This document shows positions 33,786 to 44,228 of a stretch of 64,000 nucleotides of DNA, piece by piece. Origin of the DNA: Chlamydomonas sphaeroides (lineage: Eukaryota > Chlorophyta > Chlorophyceae > Chlamydomonadales > Chlamydomonadaceae); the NCBI GenBank assembly GCA_001662425.1, contig BDDC01000147.1:30204-94203 (forward strand), given 5' to 3'. Numbering within the stretch: the first letter of the stretch is position 1; the number at the start of each line of letters is the position of its first letter. The translations under genes and the position numbers were made by a program. The notes under the pieces were generated by a model. That model worked only from the letters and a program-made list of their open reading frames with translations, made no database searches and had not been told where the DNA came from.

Positions 33786-36700
33786 ATGCGTGCGCATGTT
33801 GACCCGCCCCGTCGCGATGCGACAAGCACAAGGATGGAAACAGACTGGTTTGCCCTGCAGCTACGAATCCGGCTCGATGCAGGGCGCATGGGCCACATGC
33901 TGCGGAATGGCGGCATGGCACAGCTGCTCGCTCAGAGCACCGAGTGGCCACCGCCCCAGGGCATCTCAGCACAGCACACGGCCAGCGGATGCTCGCAGCT
34001 CTCCTTGTCGGTCGCGTGGTGGCGACCGCTCGGCTCCATCGCCTCACCCTCCGGCGGCCCTAACCGCAGCATGGAGCTGCCGCTGTGGCGCCTGCCGCTT
34101 GGCCTGATCGCGGGCGAGGGCTGGGCGTACGCAGTAGTGCCACAGGGTGCGGCCACGCTGCTGGGCCTGCCAGCCCCTCCAGACCCGGGCAGCAGCGCGG
34201 ACAGGGCGCCCAAGTACGTCGTCATGGTCTGGCTCGCCAGGATGCCCGAGCTTTGGTCCCGGGTCAAGACCAAGCCGCAGCCAGCTCGGCAGGGACCCGC
34301 ACGCTGCAGCGCAGCACCCACCGAGGCGGAGTCCGGGGCGCCTGCATACGGGACCAGCGCAGGGCCTCTGGTGCAAGAAGTGGCCCACGCGCAGCGGCAA
34401 GCGGGCCCTCGGCTGGCTCCGGGGCCGGCGCAGGAGCGACCTCCGGCGTTGGAACGGGCGCAGGGACGGCCGCAGGCGCAGGTGCAGACGCGAGCGTCAG
34501 CAGCTGACGTGGCGGCGGCAGCTGTGGCGGCGGCGGCAGCTGCAGTGACGGCGACTGCAGCAGCGGCGGTGGGACAGTCGGAGAAGGAGCGCGCGCGGTC
34601 GCAGGCATGGGCGGGGCCGCAGGCGCGGGCGCAGCGCGACAGGGCGCAAGCGCAGCCCCCAGGAGCAGTGGCAGCGGCGAGGACGGCTCTGCAGCAGCAG
34701 GCGCACCTTCAGATTCCATCCCCAGCAGCGATGACGCAGGGGCACGCGCCGGAGAGTTCCACGGCGGCGGCGGCGGCGGCGGCGCAGCGGCGGCGGCAAC
34801 ACCAGCTCGTGCCGCCCCACACTCCAGGGACACAGCTGGCGGCAGCGGCACAGGAGGCGCCACAACCAGAGCTGGAGACGTGGCAGTTCCTCGCATCGGC
34901 TGCGGCGGCCGAGCAGTCAGCCGTTCCGCCTGGCCTGGTGCGTTGGACGGATGGGCGGCCGGGCGGGGCCTCTTGAGCGGAGCGCACGCCGTCCATCCCC
35001 TCCACCAGATCTCGTAAATTGCGCTGCGCCTCTGACGCCCTGCACCCTTATGTTGCCAACATCCCGATGGTTGCGTCCAGCTGGCCGCCGCAGCGGCGGC
35101 GCCAAGCCCTTCGACGCCGCTAGCGCGGACGCCCGTCGTGCAGCCTCCCTCCGACGACCGGCGCACTGGCAGCGCCGGCGGTGGTGGCGCAGAGAGCGAC
35201 ACCGTCGCCAGCCACGGCGAGTGGCAACGCGCCAGGCGCGTGTTGCGCCCGGGGCTGGACGTTGCCGCGGAGCCGGAGCAGCCCGCGGCCAGGCACACGT
35301 CGTTCGTGCTGACGCCTGCGGCAGAGCCCGCGGCAGGGCAGCGCCCCTCGGTGTCCCGCCGCCTCGATGCACCCGACCTACCCATGCCCCTATCCATCAC
35401 CATTCACAACTACCCCACCGAGCCGCTGCCGGCGGTGCCAGCGACGGCGCAGGCCGCCGCCGCCTCCCGCGAGCTGTCGCCGCCAGCTCTCGGAGACCCC
35501 CTCGCGCTGCTGCGGGGCGTACTGCCGTCGCGCGACGCGATGCGCGGTGCCCGGGCGCACCTGCCGCTCAACATCGCCTCCTTCAACGTCCGCACTCTTG
35601 CGAGTCTGAGGCAGGCCACCTACGAGGACCCGGAGGCAGACGTGGACCCGGGCTGGGTCCAGGAGGCGCTGTTCACTATGTACGACAGCTACCACCCCGA
35701 CCCCGAGCAGCCGTCGGCGCGGACGCTGGACGTGATCTGCCTGCAGGAGGCCTACTCGGGGAGCGCTGCGACGCTGGCGCAGCTCAACCTGCTGCTGGCC
35801 GACATGAAGCTGCGCGGCTACGACTGGGTGCAGGTGAGGACGTGTGGCATCTGCTGTAGGCAGCAGCGCGCGCAGTTCGCTCTGTGCGCCAGCCTGGCTC
35901 GCAGCAGCGGTTCCCAGCATGGCGCGGGTGCACGCGGTGCGCGCGTGCACGTGCGGGGCTGGCTAGCGAGGAGCGTCGCTCCCGGCACGCCAGCCCGCTT
36001 GAGCCAGCAATCCGCTGCGCAGGAGGGCCAGCTCGTCATCCTGTGGCACACCGCCACCATGAAGAGGGTGAGCAGTGGAGTGGCCACCGAGCGGAGCACG
36101 GCCCCGGACCTGATCTGGAGCCGCACCAGCTCCCTTGATGCAGCCTGGAGCGGCCTCGGCGACTATGCGGAGGCCCTGCGCCGGATGACTCCTAGCGACC
36201 GCGCCACCTTCTTCCGCTACCCCCCCATCACCGCCGTGCTGCGCCGGCTCCACACGCGCACGCTGTTCGTCATCACCACTGCGCACACGCCCGGCAGCGG
36301 CAACGCGACCAACGGCCAGCTGCTGGCAGAGATGCAGTGGATGTTCGATATGGAGTCCTACGGCGCGGCCCTCGACCAAATACTGCAACGGGAGCCGCTC
36401 GACGAGGCCCTGCTGGAGGCACTAGATGCGTCCAAACGCGCCCAGAGAAGGAAGTTCCTACTCAGCTCGCTGCGCCGAAACGTGGTGCACATCATCGCGG
36501 GCGACCTCAACACGCAGCATCACAGAGCCGCTGGCGCTGCTGGCGCTGCTGGGGCCGCTGGGGCGGCTGGCCCCAGCAACCCCCGGCGCGGACCGCAGCG
36601 CGGCTTCCAGTGCCTGGACGACTACTGGGTGTGCGTGCAGGGCAGCAAGGCAGAGCTGAGAGAGCCGAGCACGTCTGGGAGCTTCGCAGACGCCTTCTAC

Positions 36701-37156
36701 CTCCTCAAAAGCGCCGCGGAGGGCGTGGGTGTGGCCGTCACGAGCAACTCAACGCTGGCGATGGTGAAGCGCGGCGACAAGTTCTACGGCGACGGCGGCG
36801 GCAGCGACCACAAGCCCATCTTCATGTCGCTGGTGGAGAAGGACCAGCCGGCCACGCCAGTGATGCCAGCACAGGTGCGGCATGGAGGGTGTGGGCTGGG
36901 CGTAGTTGGGGGCTGCAGGCCTCGGCCCTTGCGCGCTGCTTGGGGATCCATCACCCATATCAACCGTACGTGTTACCCATCTCGTGGGTCGTGGCTGCAG
37001 CTCGCGGTGGCCGTGGCAGCGCTGGCAACCGTGAAGGCGAAGGCAAAGAAGCTGGAGCAGGGCGCGGCGAGGGCGGAAGGGGTAGTGCAAATAGTTCAGG
37101 ATTTGCTGGAAACCCTTTCACGTCGGGCGGTCTTGCCGGGCGCCATCTTGCCTTAA
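33786..37156 (+). CDS. Endonuclease/exonuclease/phosphatase (EEP) domain protein
   Basis: Four exons, 33786-34937, 35144-35833, 36023-36874 and 37001-37156, all junctions phase 0, give 949 aa. The N-terminal half has an unrecognised region (LPLWRLPLGLIAGEGWAYAV, KYVVMVWLARMPELW), then an Ala/Gln-rich disordered stretch. The C-terminal half carries DNase-I-like landmarks: NIASFNVRTL (about residue 525), DVICLQEAY (about 582, metal-binding Glu), VHIIAGDLNT (about 770) and GGGSDHKPIFMSLV (about 872, catalytic Asp-His). This family includes nucleases, phosphatases and LINE endonucleases; no reverse transcriptase is seen. The second and third introns are 189 and 126 nt, multiples of three with no stop, so retention would keep the frame. 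The first intron (206 nt) bypasses a TGA at 34974. Domain call is good; substrate unknown. Confidence 0.75.
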
Positions 37157-37639
37157 TGGCTCACTGCTTGTCCGCGGATGTTGCTTACCGGACGGAGTGG
37201 GGCGATCCCAGAACACTACTGCAGCCGCCAAACAACGAACGACCGTGGTGGCGTGGCTACTACATTTTTTCTTCCGTGATGTTGCTGTTTCATCAAGCGA
37301 GATTCCTGCTGTACGTGCGGCTCGCCTGTTGCTGAGCGGAGAGTGCGCCAACAGACCCACGTCATCGAATGCTGGTCGTGGGCTGTGTGGGCCGCCACAC
37401 TCGGCGCGGAGTTTGAGGAGACGCCACACGAGATGATGCGCCTGCTTATGCGACGCTTGTCCCTCATGCTTATTCTGGGAAGGCGGGCCTTGCTTTGTGC
37501 AGAGTTCTGGAGTGCGGCCGTGTCCGTTGTGATGGGCAGTTGAGAAAGTCGTCTCGTGGTAACGTGGTGAAGGCGTATGTCCGTAATGAAAGGCGGATGT
37601 CCGTAACTGTGCAGACAAGGGCTGAGATTCTCAAGAGGT

Positions 37640-37725
37640 TCAACATGATGTGTCGTGAACTTCGTTCCCTTGGGGGCGCCAAACGGGGTGGGAGTGCCCG
37701 CCGTAGCTGGTCCTCGCGTGCCGGG
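37640..37725 (+). repeat. Dispersed repeat copy B, downstream of the EEP gene
   Basis: Counterpart of copy A in the same orientation: CCCTTGGGGGCGCC, then GCCCGCCGTAGCTGG. It is followed at 37765-37800 by a hairpin with GTCTCGCG/CGCGAGAC arms. The two copies bracket the EEP gene, about 5.1 kb apart. Confidence 0.6.
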
Positions 37726-38581
37726 GAAGTGCATGTAGTGTGGTCTCCCGAGGGAGTCTCCGCTGTCTCGCGTTGGCTCGCCCCCGAAGGGGCGCGAGAC
37801 GTACCGGCCTGGGGAGGTTTGTATTGCAATCGCGCTGAGGTACGCGCTGCAACCTGAGCACCTCTGTTGCCGAAAGTCTGAGACGCTGAACGGATTAAGA
37901 CTACTTGCTTGCGGCGGGGATGGCGACGGGGCGCTAGACGAATGCTGTGGCACTCCCAAGGTCTCCTGAATGAATTGCACAGGCAGCATCACGGTGTTAT
38001 TTTTACAGCGGCCGCTAAGGCCTCGTCGAGCAGACTTCTAGGCTATGCACCACGCCAACATCTACCCTACACCTAGCGTACGTACCCGCACACGAAACGC
38101 ACGAAACGGAATAGTACAATAGATTCTACGCACCATAGCCCCCACGCGCTACATTAGCCACCACCACCATTGCCGACCCCGCCGCGACATGAATCTCTTT
38201 GGACCCGCAATGGGACGCAGCAAGAAACCTCACCTAACCTACCGACCCCGCCCCAGGGCACCCCGTGGCCCCGCGCGCCCCAACAGCAGGGCGCACGCGC
38301 CGCGCGGCCCACCCAGACAACGCCAGTGTACGAGAAACACCAACACACTGCCGTACCGGCAGATACCGGACGGCCAACCCAATCCACGTCCCCCGCAGCC
38401 GGCGACAGCCGTGAGGCGCTTTGCCTTGGCCCCACAGCGCAGGCGCCGAAAGCGCTGTCGCCGCCGTGGCACCCTTCACCAGCCGCCTCAGCAACCTCCA
38501 TCATCAACCAAAACAAGGCCTGCCGTCAGGAGGGATCGCCGGGCCGCCGTCTGGCGACCCGGGTCCCCCGAACCCCGACTC

Positions 38582-38949
38582 NNNNNNNNNNNNNNNNNNN
38601 NNNNNNNNNNNNNNNNNNNNNNNNNNNNNNNNNNNNNNNNNNNNNNNNNNNNNNNNNNNNNNNNNNNNNNNNNNNNNNNNNNNNNNNNNNNNNNNNNNNN
38701 NNNNNNNNNNNNNNNNNNNNNNNNNNNNNNNNNNNNNNNNNNNNNNNNNNNNNNNNNNNNNNNNNNNNNNNNNNNNNNNNNNNNNNNNNNNNNNNNNNNN
38801 NNNNNNNNNNNNNNNNNNNNNNNNNNNNNNNNNNNNNNNNNNNNNNNNNNNNNNNNNNNNNNNNNNNNNNNNNNNNNNNNNNNNNNNNNNNNNNNNNNNN
38901 NNNNNNNNNNNNNNNNNNNNNNNNNNNNNNNNNNNNNNNNNNNNNNNNN
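38582..38949. other. Assembly gap (N run, 368 nt)
   Basis: An uninterrupted run of N inside C-rich low-complexity sequence. Confidence 1.
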
Positions 38950-39712
38950 TCCTTGGAGAAAGCCGCCCAAGCTCCGATGCCACCGCCTTGCACTCTCAAT
39001 TGCCACTGGGCCTCTCGCCACAAACCTCTCGCCACCCCGCGGCAGCCGCTTCTCACCTCACCTCACTGCCTAACAGCGCCTCTCGCAGGGACTCAAAATC
39101 TTCGATAAGGGCCGCGCCCGGCCCTCCCGCCTCGCTCCCAACCCGGCCGCCAGCTCGTGCCTCCACCCGCGTGCGCCGCGAATGTGCACCGCTCGTGTCG
39201 TCAAGCACTCAAACGCCATGCAGCCTCCCGGCTCTCCAAGCGTCCGAAGGAGTCACACCGCACACACAAGCGCATGCACAGCGCCAACAGACACACGCAG
39301 CCTAACCACACACGCGACTAGCCCCAACCCGCAACACCCATCGCCGCAGCCCAAGGCTCCGCGCTGCCAAGCGCCACAGGGCCCAGTCATGCCATGCCAA
39401 GCCGAAAACCCCTCGTCTCCGGCTATCAACGAGGTCAGGAGCAGCAGCAGAACACAACAGGATACCCAACACACGCCCAGGGCCCAGCCGGCCCTGCCGG
39501 TGGGGACAACGCACGCGCTCAGGCCGGCAGTATCCCGGAGCCATTCACACCCGGGTCAAGCCCGTCAGCCCTCTGGAAACCACACCTAAGCGGACGTCAA
39601 TCGCCAAGCACCCCACCTGACGCACAGCTATGTTATATAACCCTGCAAGCACAAGGCGCGGCGCCAGCGCCCTGCCAACAGGAAGCCCTCGGGCCCCCTG
39701 AGGACAAACGCC

Positions 39713-42700
39713 TTAGGTGGCGGCCCCGGCCGCAGCGGGCGGCGGCGCGCGGCCCACCGCCTCCATGCGTTTCAGGCACTCCTCCTGTGGCACGGCGAAG
39801 GAGGCGACACGGCACGTCAGCACGCTCCCAACAAGACCCTGGCCTGCGGCCGGGCCCCTGCTCTCCATCACCGTGCCGCGGTGCTCGCCGCCCGGCTCCA
39901 GCGCCCAAGCGGCATGCGCAGCCACCCCCTTCCACGTTCCCGCACGCCCGCCTACCCCTGCCCGCACACACCTGCAGTGTGTGCGCCAGCTGCGGCGGCG
40001 GGTGCATGCGCAGCGTGTGCATGCTCATGACCAGGTCTGCGATGTTGCCGTCGGGCAGCACGCGCAGGTCCACGTCCTTTCGGGGTAGGCAGGGGTAGGT
40101 AGGGAGGCGCGAGGGAGTGGGCAAATGGGTCAGACAGCTGGTGGACGTGTACATAGGACCGGGGAATTCAAGGGCAACGCATGAGGGGCGCGCGGCGCCC
40201 CTGTCGCACCCCGAGCCCCTGTCAGCCCATGCACGGCAACGCTGCCGCCAAGCGGTATGCCCGTTTCCCATTCTTGTGCCTCCCCGTGTCGCTCCTGATT
40301 ACTGCTTGCTTCCCTCCTTGTGCCTCCCCGTGTCCCACCTGCAGCCGCTCCATCAGCTTGCCGCTCCACTCGGGCGCCGGCAGCTGCAGCGTGGCGGCCG
40401 CGTGCAGCAGGGCCTGCAGCGGCTCGGCGCTCGCCGACTCTAGCTGCCGCTCAAACGACTGGTAGCTCAGCTGCACCCACTGCTCCGGCGGCACAATCTG
40501 ATGAGGCGCAGAGACAAGGCAGGGCAAGGAAGGGCCGATACATCGGTCAGAGATCAGACACATCCCAGCTCTTGCAGCTGCGTTTCTGCAATTCGTCACG
40601 CGCGCCGGGCTGGCGAAAGCTGCCGGCCCTCACCTCGAGGTCCGCGAGGCCCCACATGATGGTCGCAAGCAGCACCGGCGGCGCCGAGGGCAGCACCACG
40701 CTGGTCGCCGACAGCAGGCACGACAGCTCACTGCCGCTTGGCGTGTAGCGCAGCTTGCCCAGCGCCCAAAACACCTGGGGGGGGCGCGGCGGCGGCGATT
40801 GAACATCAGCACGGCAGCGGGAGACAGGGGACGCAGGGAGCGGGGGTGCCGCTGTGAAGCCACGCTGGTTGAGGCCCGTGCCGGGCAACACGCACCTGCG
40901 CGAAATCGAGCGGCGAGAGCGGCGCCGTGGACGAGGGGCCCGTCACGCTGCACGCGCCGTCCACGGACGCGACCGACGCCGACGACAGCGCCAGCCCATC
41001 CTCGGCCTCGAGCAGCCCGCCCGTGCCGGCCGCCGCCGAGGCGGCCTGCTGCGCCGAGTGCGCGTTCACGTGCGCCAGCATGCCCTGCGGCCGGCGGGGT
41101 GGGCAGAGCGCGGGTCGGAACAAGGCTGTCAGCAGGCTGCCCCGGCACGTCACCTGCCAGCCGCAAGCCAGTGGGCCCACTAACGACTCCATCCGCTACG
41201 GCGGGCCACGACCACGAGAGGCGCCCACACCTTTCCAGCCCGACGCCCTTACCCGCTTAGCTCCCTCTTCTCGTGCCAGACCCCACGCCCCGAACCCTCT
41301 GCCGCGACGCGCGGCCCGGAACCTCGCAAACCCACCTTGACCGTGGGGCCCGACAGCGGCACGCCCAGCACCGCCGACGCCCACAGTGTGCTGCACGCCG
41401 CGCGCGCTGTGTCACGCCCGCTCAGCCGTCCACTGCCCGACGCCCCGCCGCCCACCGCCGCCCCGGCCTCCGCCAGCGCGCTGCCGGCCGGCGGTGCCGC
41501 GTACGAGGCGGTGCAGGCCACCGCGATGGCCTCCCGAAACGCCAGCGAGGGGTGCAGCGCAAAGCCCAGGCTGGCGGCCGACACGAGGCAGCAGGCGAGC
41601 GTCTTTGGGCAGCCGCAGCCCGCGAGGCGGCTCGTAAGCGAGGCCTCCACTTTGATCTTCCAGGCGGGCGCTGGCGTGTAGCCCACGCGCGTGATGGAGG
41701 CCATCACCTTGCGCAGCTGCTCAAGGTCGAGCGACTCGATGTGGTGCTCCATCTCGCCAGCCCAGGCCTGCGGGGTAACGCGAGGGAGAAGGCAGGCCGC
41801 TGATGTGGTCGGTGTGGCTGCATGTGGGTCGGGCGGGGGCGGTGGGGCCCGGGCGCCGGGTTCGAGCCCGGCAGCGGCCAGGGACGCTGGGCTAGGGGAG
41901 GACATGGGCGTGACGGGTAGGCCCTCGGGCAGGGCAACCGCATCGGGCTACATAACGATAGCTCCACAAGGACAACAAGGACCAAGTGCTCGCTCACGTG
42001 GGTCACGGCAGCGCACCTTCAGGAAGGAGGCGAACATGCCGCTCTTTGGCAGGTCCCGCTTCAGCTTGGATGCCGCCCACACTACCGAGCACAGTTGCGA
42101 GGGCAGCAGCTGCTGCATGCGATCAATGGTGGCGCAGGCCATAATGTCCTGTGAAGCAAGCGGGCACAGCGAGAGGTGATGGGCTTCTGCGAGTAGGTAG
42201 CGGTGTGGGCTGCGGGCTGCGCGAGGGCATCGTGGTGGAAAGAGCAGGGGGACGAAGGGGGCCGCGCTGGGCGCGGTGGGACGAGCGTGCGTGTCGCCAC
42301 GGCCAGCTGCTCACCACGAACTTCTGCAGCTCGGGGGACAAGCGTTGAGCAGGCTCCTTGCACAGTTTCGCCTACAGAGGTAACGATGAAGGTGGGGCGG
42401 GAAAGGGGGATGTGAGCAGCCGCGCTGGTATCGAAGGCCAGCCCAAGCGCCACGCGCAAGATGTTGCGACTGGAGTAGGCCTGCGGGGACTGCATGGTGC
42501 AGAACGCTGCCTGTGTTCGGGCACTTCGCAATTGCTCACCAGCCGTAGCCACACGACGACAAGGTCTTCCGGCCGGAGTTCCGAGCGGTGTGCAGCAAAT
42601 AAGTCGCGGATGTGGGCGAAAGAGGTCGCAGCGAGAAGCTGCTGGACGACGCAAGGGACTGGATTGAGCCGAACGGTGAGGGGCGCGTTTGGTACCGCTG

Positions 42701-43247
42701 ACCGCGCAAGCTGAGCGAGAGAATGGGTCCCAGCTTCCACGAGCTCCGACGTAGCGGTGCCGGCACTTGTCGTGAGGAAGCCGCTGCGGCGCTTTGCCCG
42801 CCCCTGTGACGCGGGTGGGTTCAGATTACGCGCCAGCTTCGCCAGAACGCCCCCATCATTATCTAACAATGCGTTGCTCAGCTCACCAGCTTAAAGGGAC
42901 AGCTGCCAGTGGCTGGCTCCCGAAGGAGCCTGGTGCGCTGCCACGAGGCCAACATCTGGAAGGCGCAGGCGGCTGAGGGGCTGGCTTTGGTGTAACGCAC
43001 GCAGAGACAGAGCACTGGAGTCGTGGGCTTCACGCTGCGGAAGCGTTGCAAAGCGTGTAAGTCTGCGTTTGTGTCTTTGGAGTGTGTGAAACTCGCACGC
43101 TGTAGTCCTAGAATGAAAGAAGCCTCTGTGCACCACGCTGTGAGCACAAACAGAGGCCGTGACGGCACAATCCGGGAATGCTGCTCGCTTTACGCGGACG
43201 GCCATGAGCGGCCGTGGGCCATCGTACCTCAATGGCCTTCGCGACAT
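39713..43247 (-). CDS. OPR/FASTK-like helical-repeat organelle protein
   Basis: Eleven exons, high to low: 43247-42998, 42889-42540, 42510-42454, 42371-42315, 42148-42017, 41767-41336, 41084-40896, 40774-40634, 40497-40339, 40076-39972 and 39784-39713 (647 aa). Repeated helical units with a W-A-x-x-K/L-L core are visible: LPSQLCSVVWAASKLKRDLP, DFAQVFWALGKLRYTPSGSE and PVLLATIMWGLADLEV. These are typical of octotricopeptide/FAST-type RNA-binding proteins that control organelle transcripts. The N-terminus (MSRRPLRYDGPRPLMAVRVK, then many Arg, His and Ser, almost no acidic residues) suits a mitochondrial or plastid presequence. No RAP domain is seen at the C-terminus, which ends in a short Ala/Pro tail. 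All internal junctions after exon 2 are phase 0. Exon 1 and its donor (GTGCGT at 42997) are the least certain part; exons 3 and 4 are 57 nt each. Confidence 0.75.
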
Positions 43248-43728
43248 GTAGGCGATATCACCCGCTATCACTGGAGCCAGTGGGCGCTGTTATACGCGCG
43301 TCCGCAGTGTCTCGGATGTTGCTCGTGTGTCGGGCCGCGGTGCACAAACCTGGGAAGGTGCACGATACACAACAACTTGTACTTGATCGGCATATCTGCG
43401 TAGAAAACCAGCGCGCTGCAACGGGCGTTGCCCGCGTGACTGGAGGCCAGCAGCCACCGCCCTCGGGGCCTCTCGGGGTCACCCCGCACGCGTTACGCAA
43501 AGCGCCTAGTGCAAAGCGAGGGCCATGGTGACGGCGATTCGTGCTGATCAGTGTGTGGCGGATCGGGCTGAGACGCAGGGTGCCGAAGCAGTCATCAGCG
43601 CTAGCACACACCTTGCTGAAGGATGATCGAGCACCCACTGGAGCCCAAGCACTGTCCAGTACCTCCCTCCCCAGTCCTGTGCTCCTGGCCACCAACGTTC
43701 AACCAACGAGAGCCAGCTACCGCATATT

Positions 43729-43733
43729 TTACA
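43729..43733 (-). terminator. Candidate TGTAA polyadenylation signal for SUMT
   Basis: TTACA on the plus strand (TGTAA on the minus) in an AT-rich patch (GCATATTTTACATACC), about 500 nt after the SUMT stop. Confidence 0.4.
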
Positions 43734-43823
43734 TACCGGGGGCGTGCAAGCCGCGGCACTTGCATTACCGGTCGTGCGTTCTTGACAACAGAACCACCGG
43801 TCGTGCTCCCCTCTGTTAGCAAG

Positions 43824-43905
43824 CGCCACGTAGTAGCGCCACGTAGTAGCGCCACGTAGTAGCGCCAAGTATGCGCGCGCCACGTAGTAGCGCCAAGTAT
43901 GCGCG
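43824..43905. repeat. GCCACGTAGTAGC / GCCAAGTATGCGCGC array
   Basis: Order of units: three copies of GCCACGTAGTAGC (13 nt), one GCCAAGTATGCGCGC (15 nt), one 13-nt unit, one 15-nt unit. The alternation shows that a composite 28-nt unit was itself duplicated. Confidence 0.9.
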
Positions 43906-44228
43906 CGCTGCCCGGGTCCCGCCACGAAGCAGATGCGTCGAGCCCGATCACCCTTCAAGGCATCACGAGGTGGGGGCGCCTAGCTATGCCCATCCTGCGC
44001 CCACAGCGCCCAGGCCGACGCAGCCGGAGCCATCCGCTATCCGGGGGGCCGTCGCATCCCCACCCCCACCCTCCATCCACTGCTTCCCCGACACCCGTGC
44101 CCCAGCCGCAGCTCCAGCGGTAGCGGCGGGCAGGCACCGGCTGCAGCGCCCCTCCCCACCACTCCTACCAATTGCACGTTAGTACCAGCAATGATGCAGC
44201 TAACACAAAAGTTCCGAGAAACGCCGCC

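Larger units (their letters stand above)
37157..39712. other. Convergent intergenic region with an assembly gap
   Basis: This region lies between the EEP stop (plus) and the OPR-like stop (minus). It contains repeat copy B. The stretch from 38160 to 39700 is strongly C/A-rich on the plus strand, that is G/T-rich in the sense of the minus-strand gene's 3' UTR. A TTACA at 38003 (TGTAA on the minus strand) is a possible poly(A) signal, although far from the stop. No gene is recognisable. Confidence 0.45.
43248..44228. other. Region between the OPR-like and SUMT genes
   Basis: Both neighbours are on the minus strand, so this holds the SUMT 3' UTR and the promoter of the OPR-like gene. It contains a 13-15 nt tandem array (43824-43905) and a candidate minus-strand TGTAA at 43729-43733. 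No gene is recognisable. Confidence 0.5.

Noticed and set aside
38170..39305. Plus-strand Pro/Thr-rich open frames across the second gap
   Set aside because: They are interrupted by unknown bases, have no domain, and their composition matches the C/A bias of a minus-strand 3' UTR.
41855..41872. GCCGGGTTCGAGCCCGGC, a perfect tRNA T-arm look-alike
   Set aside because: No acceptor stem, D-arm or anticodon arm at the right spacing; it lies in an intron of the OPR-like gene.
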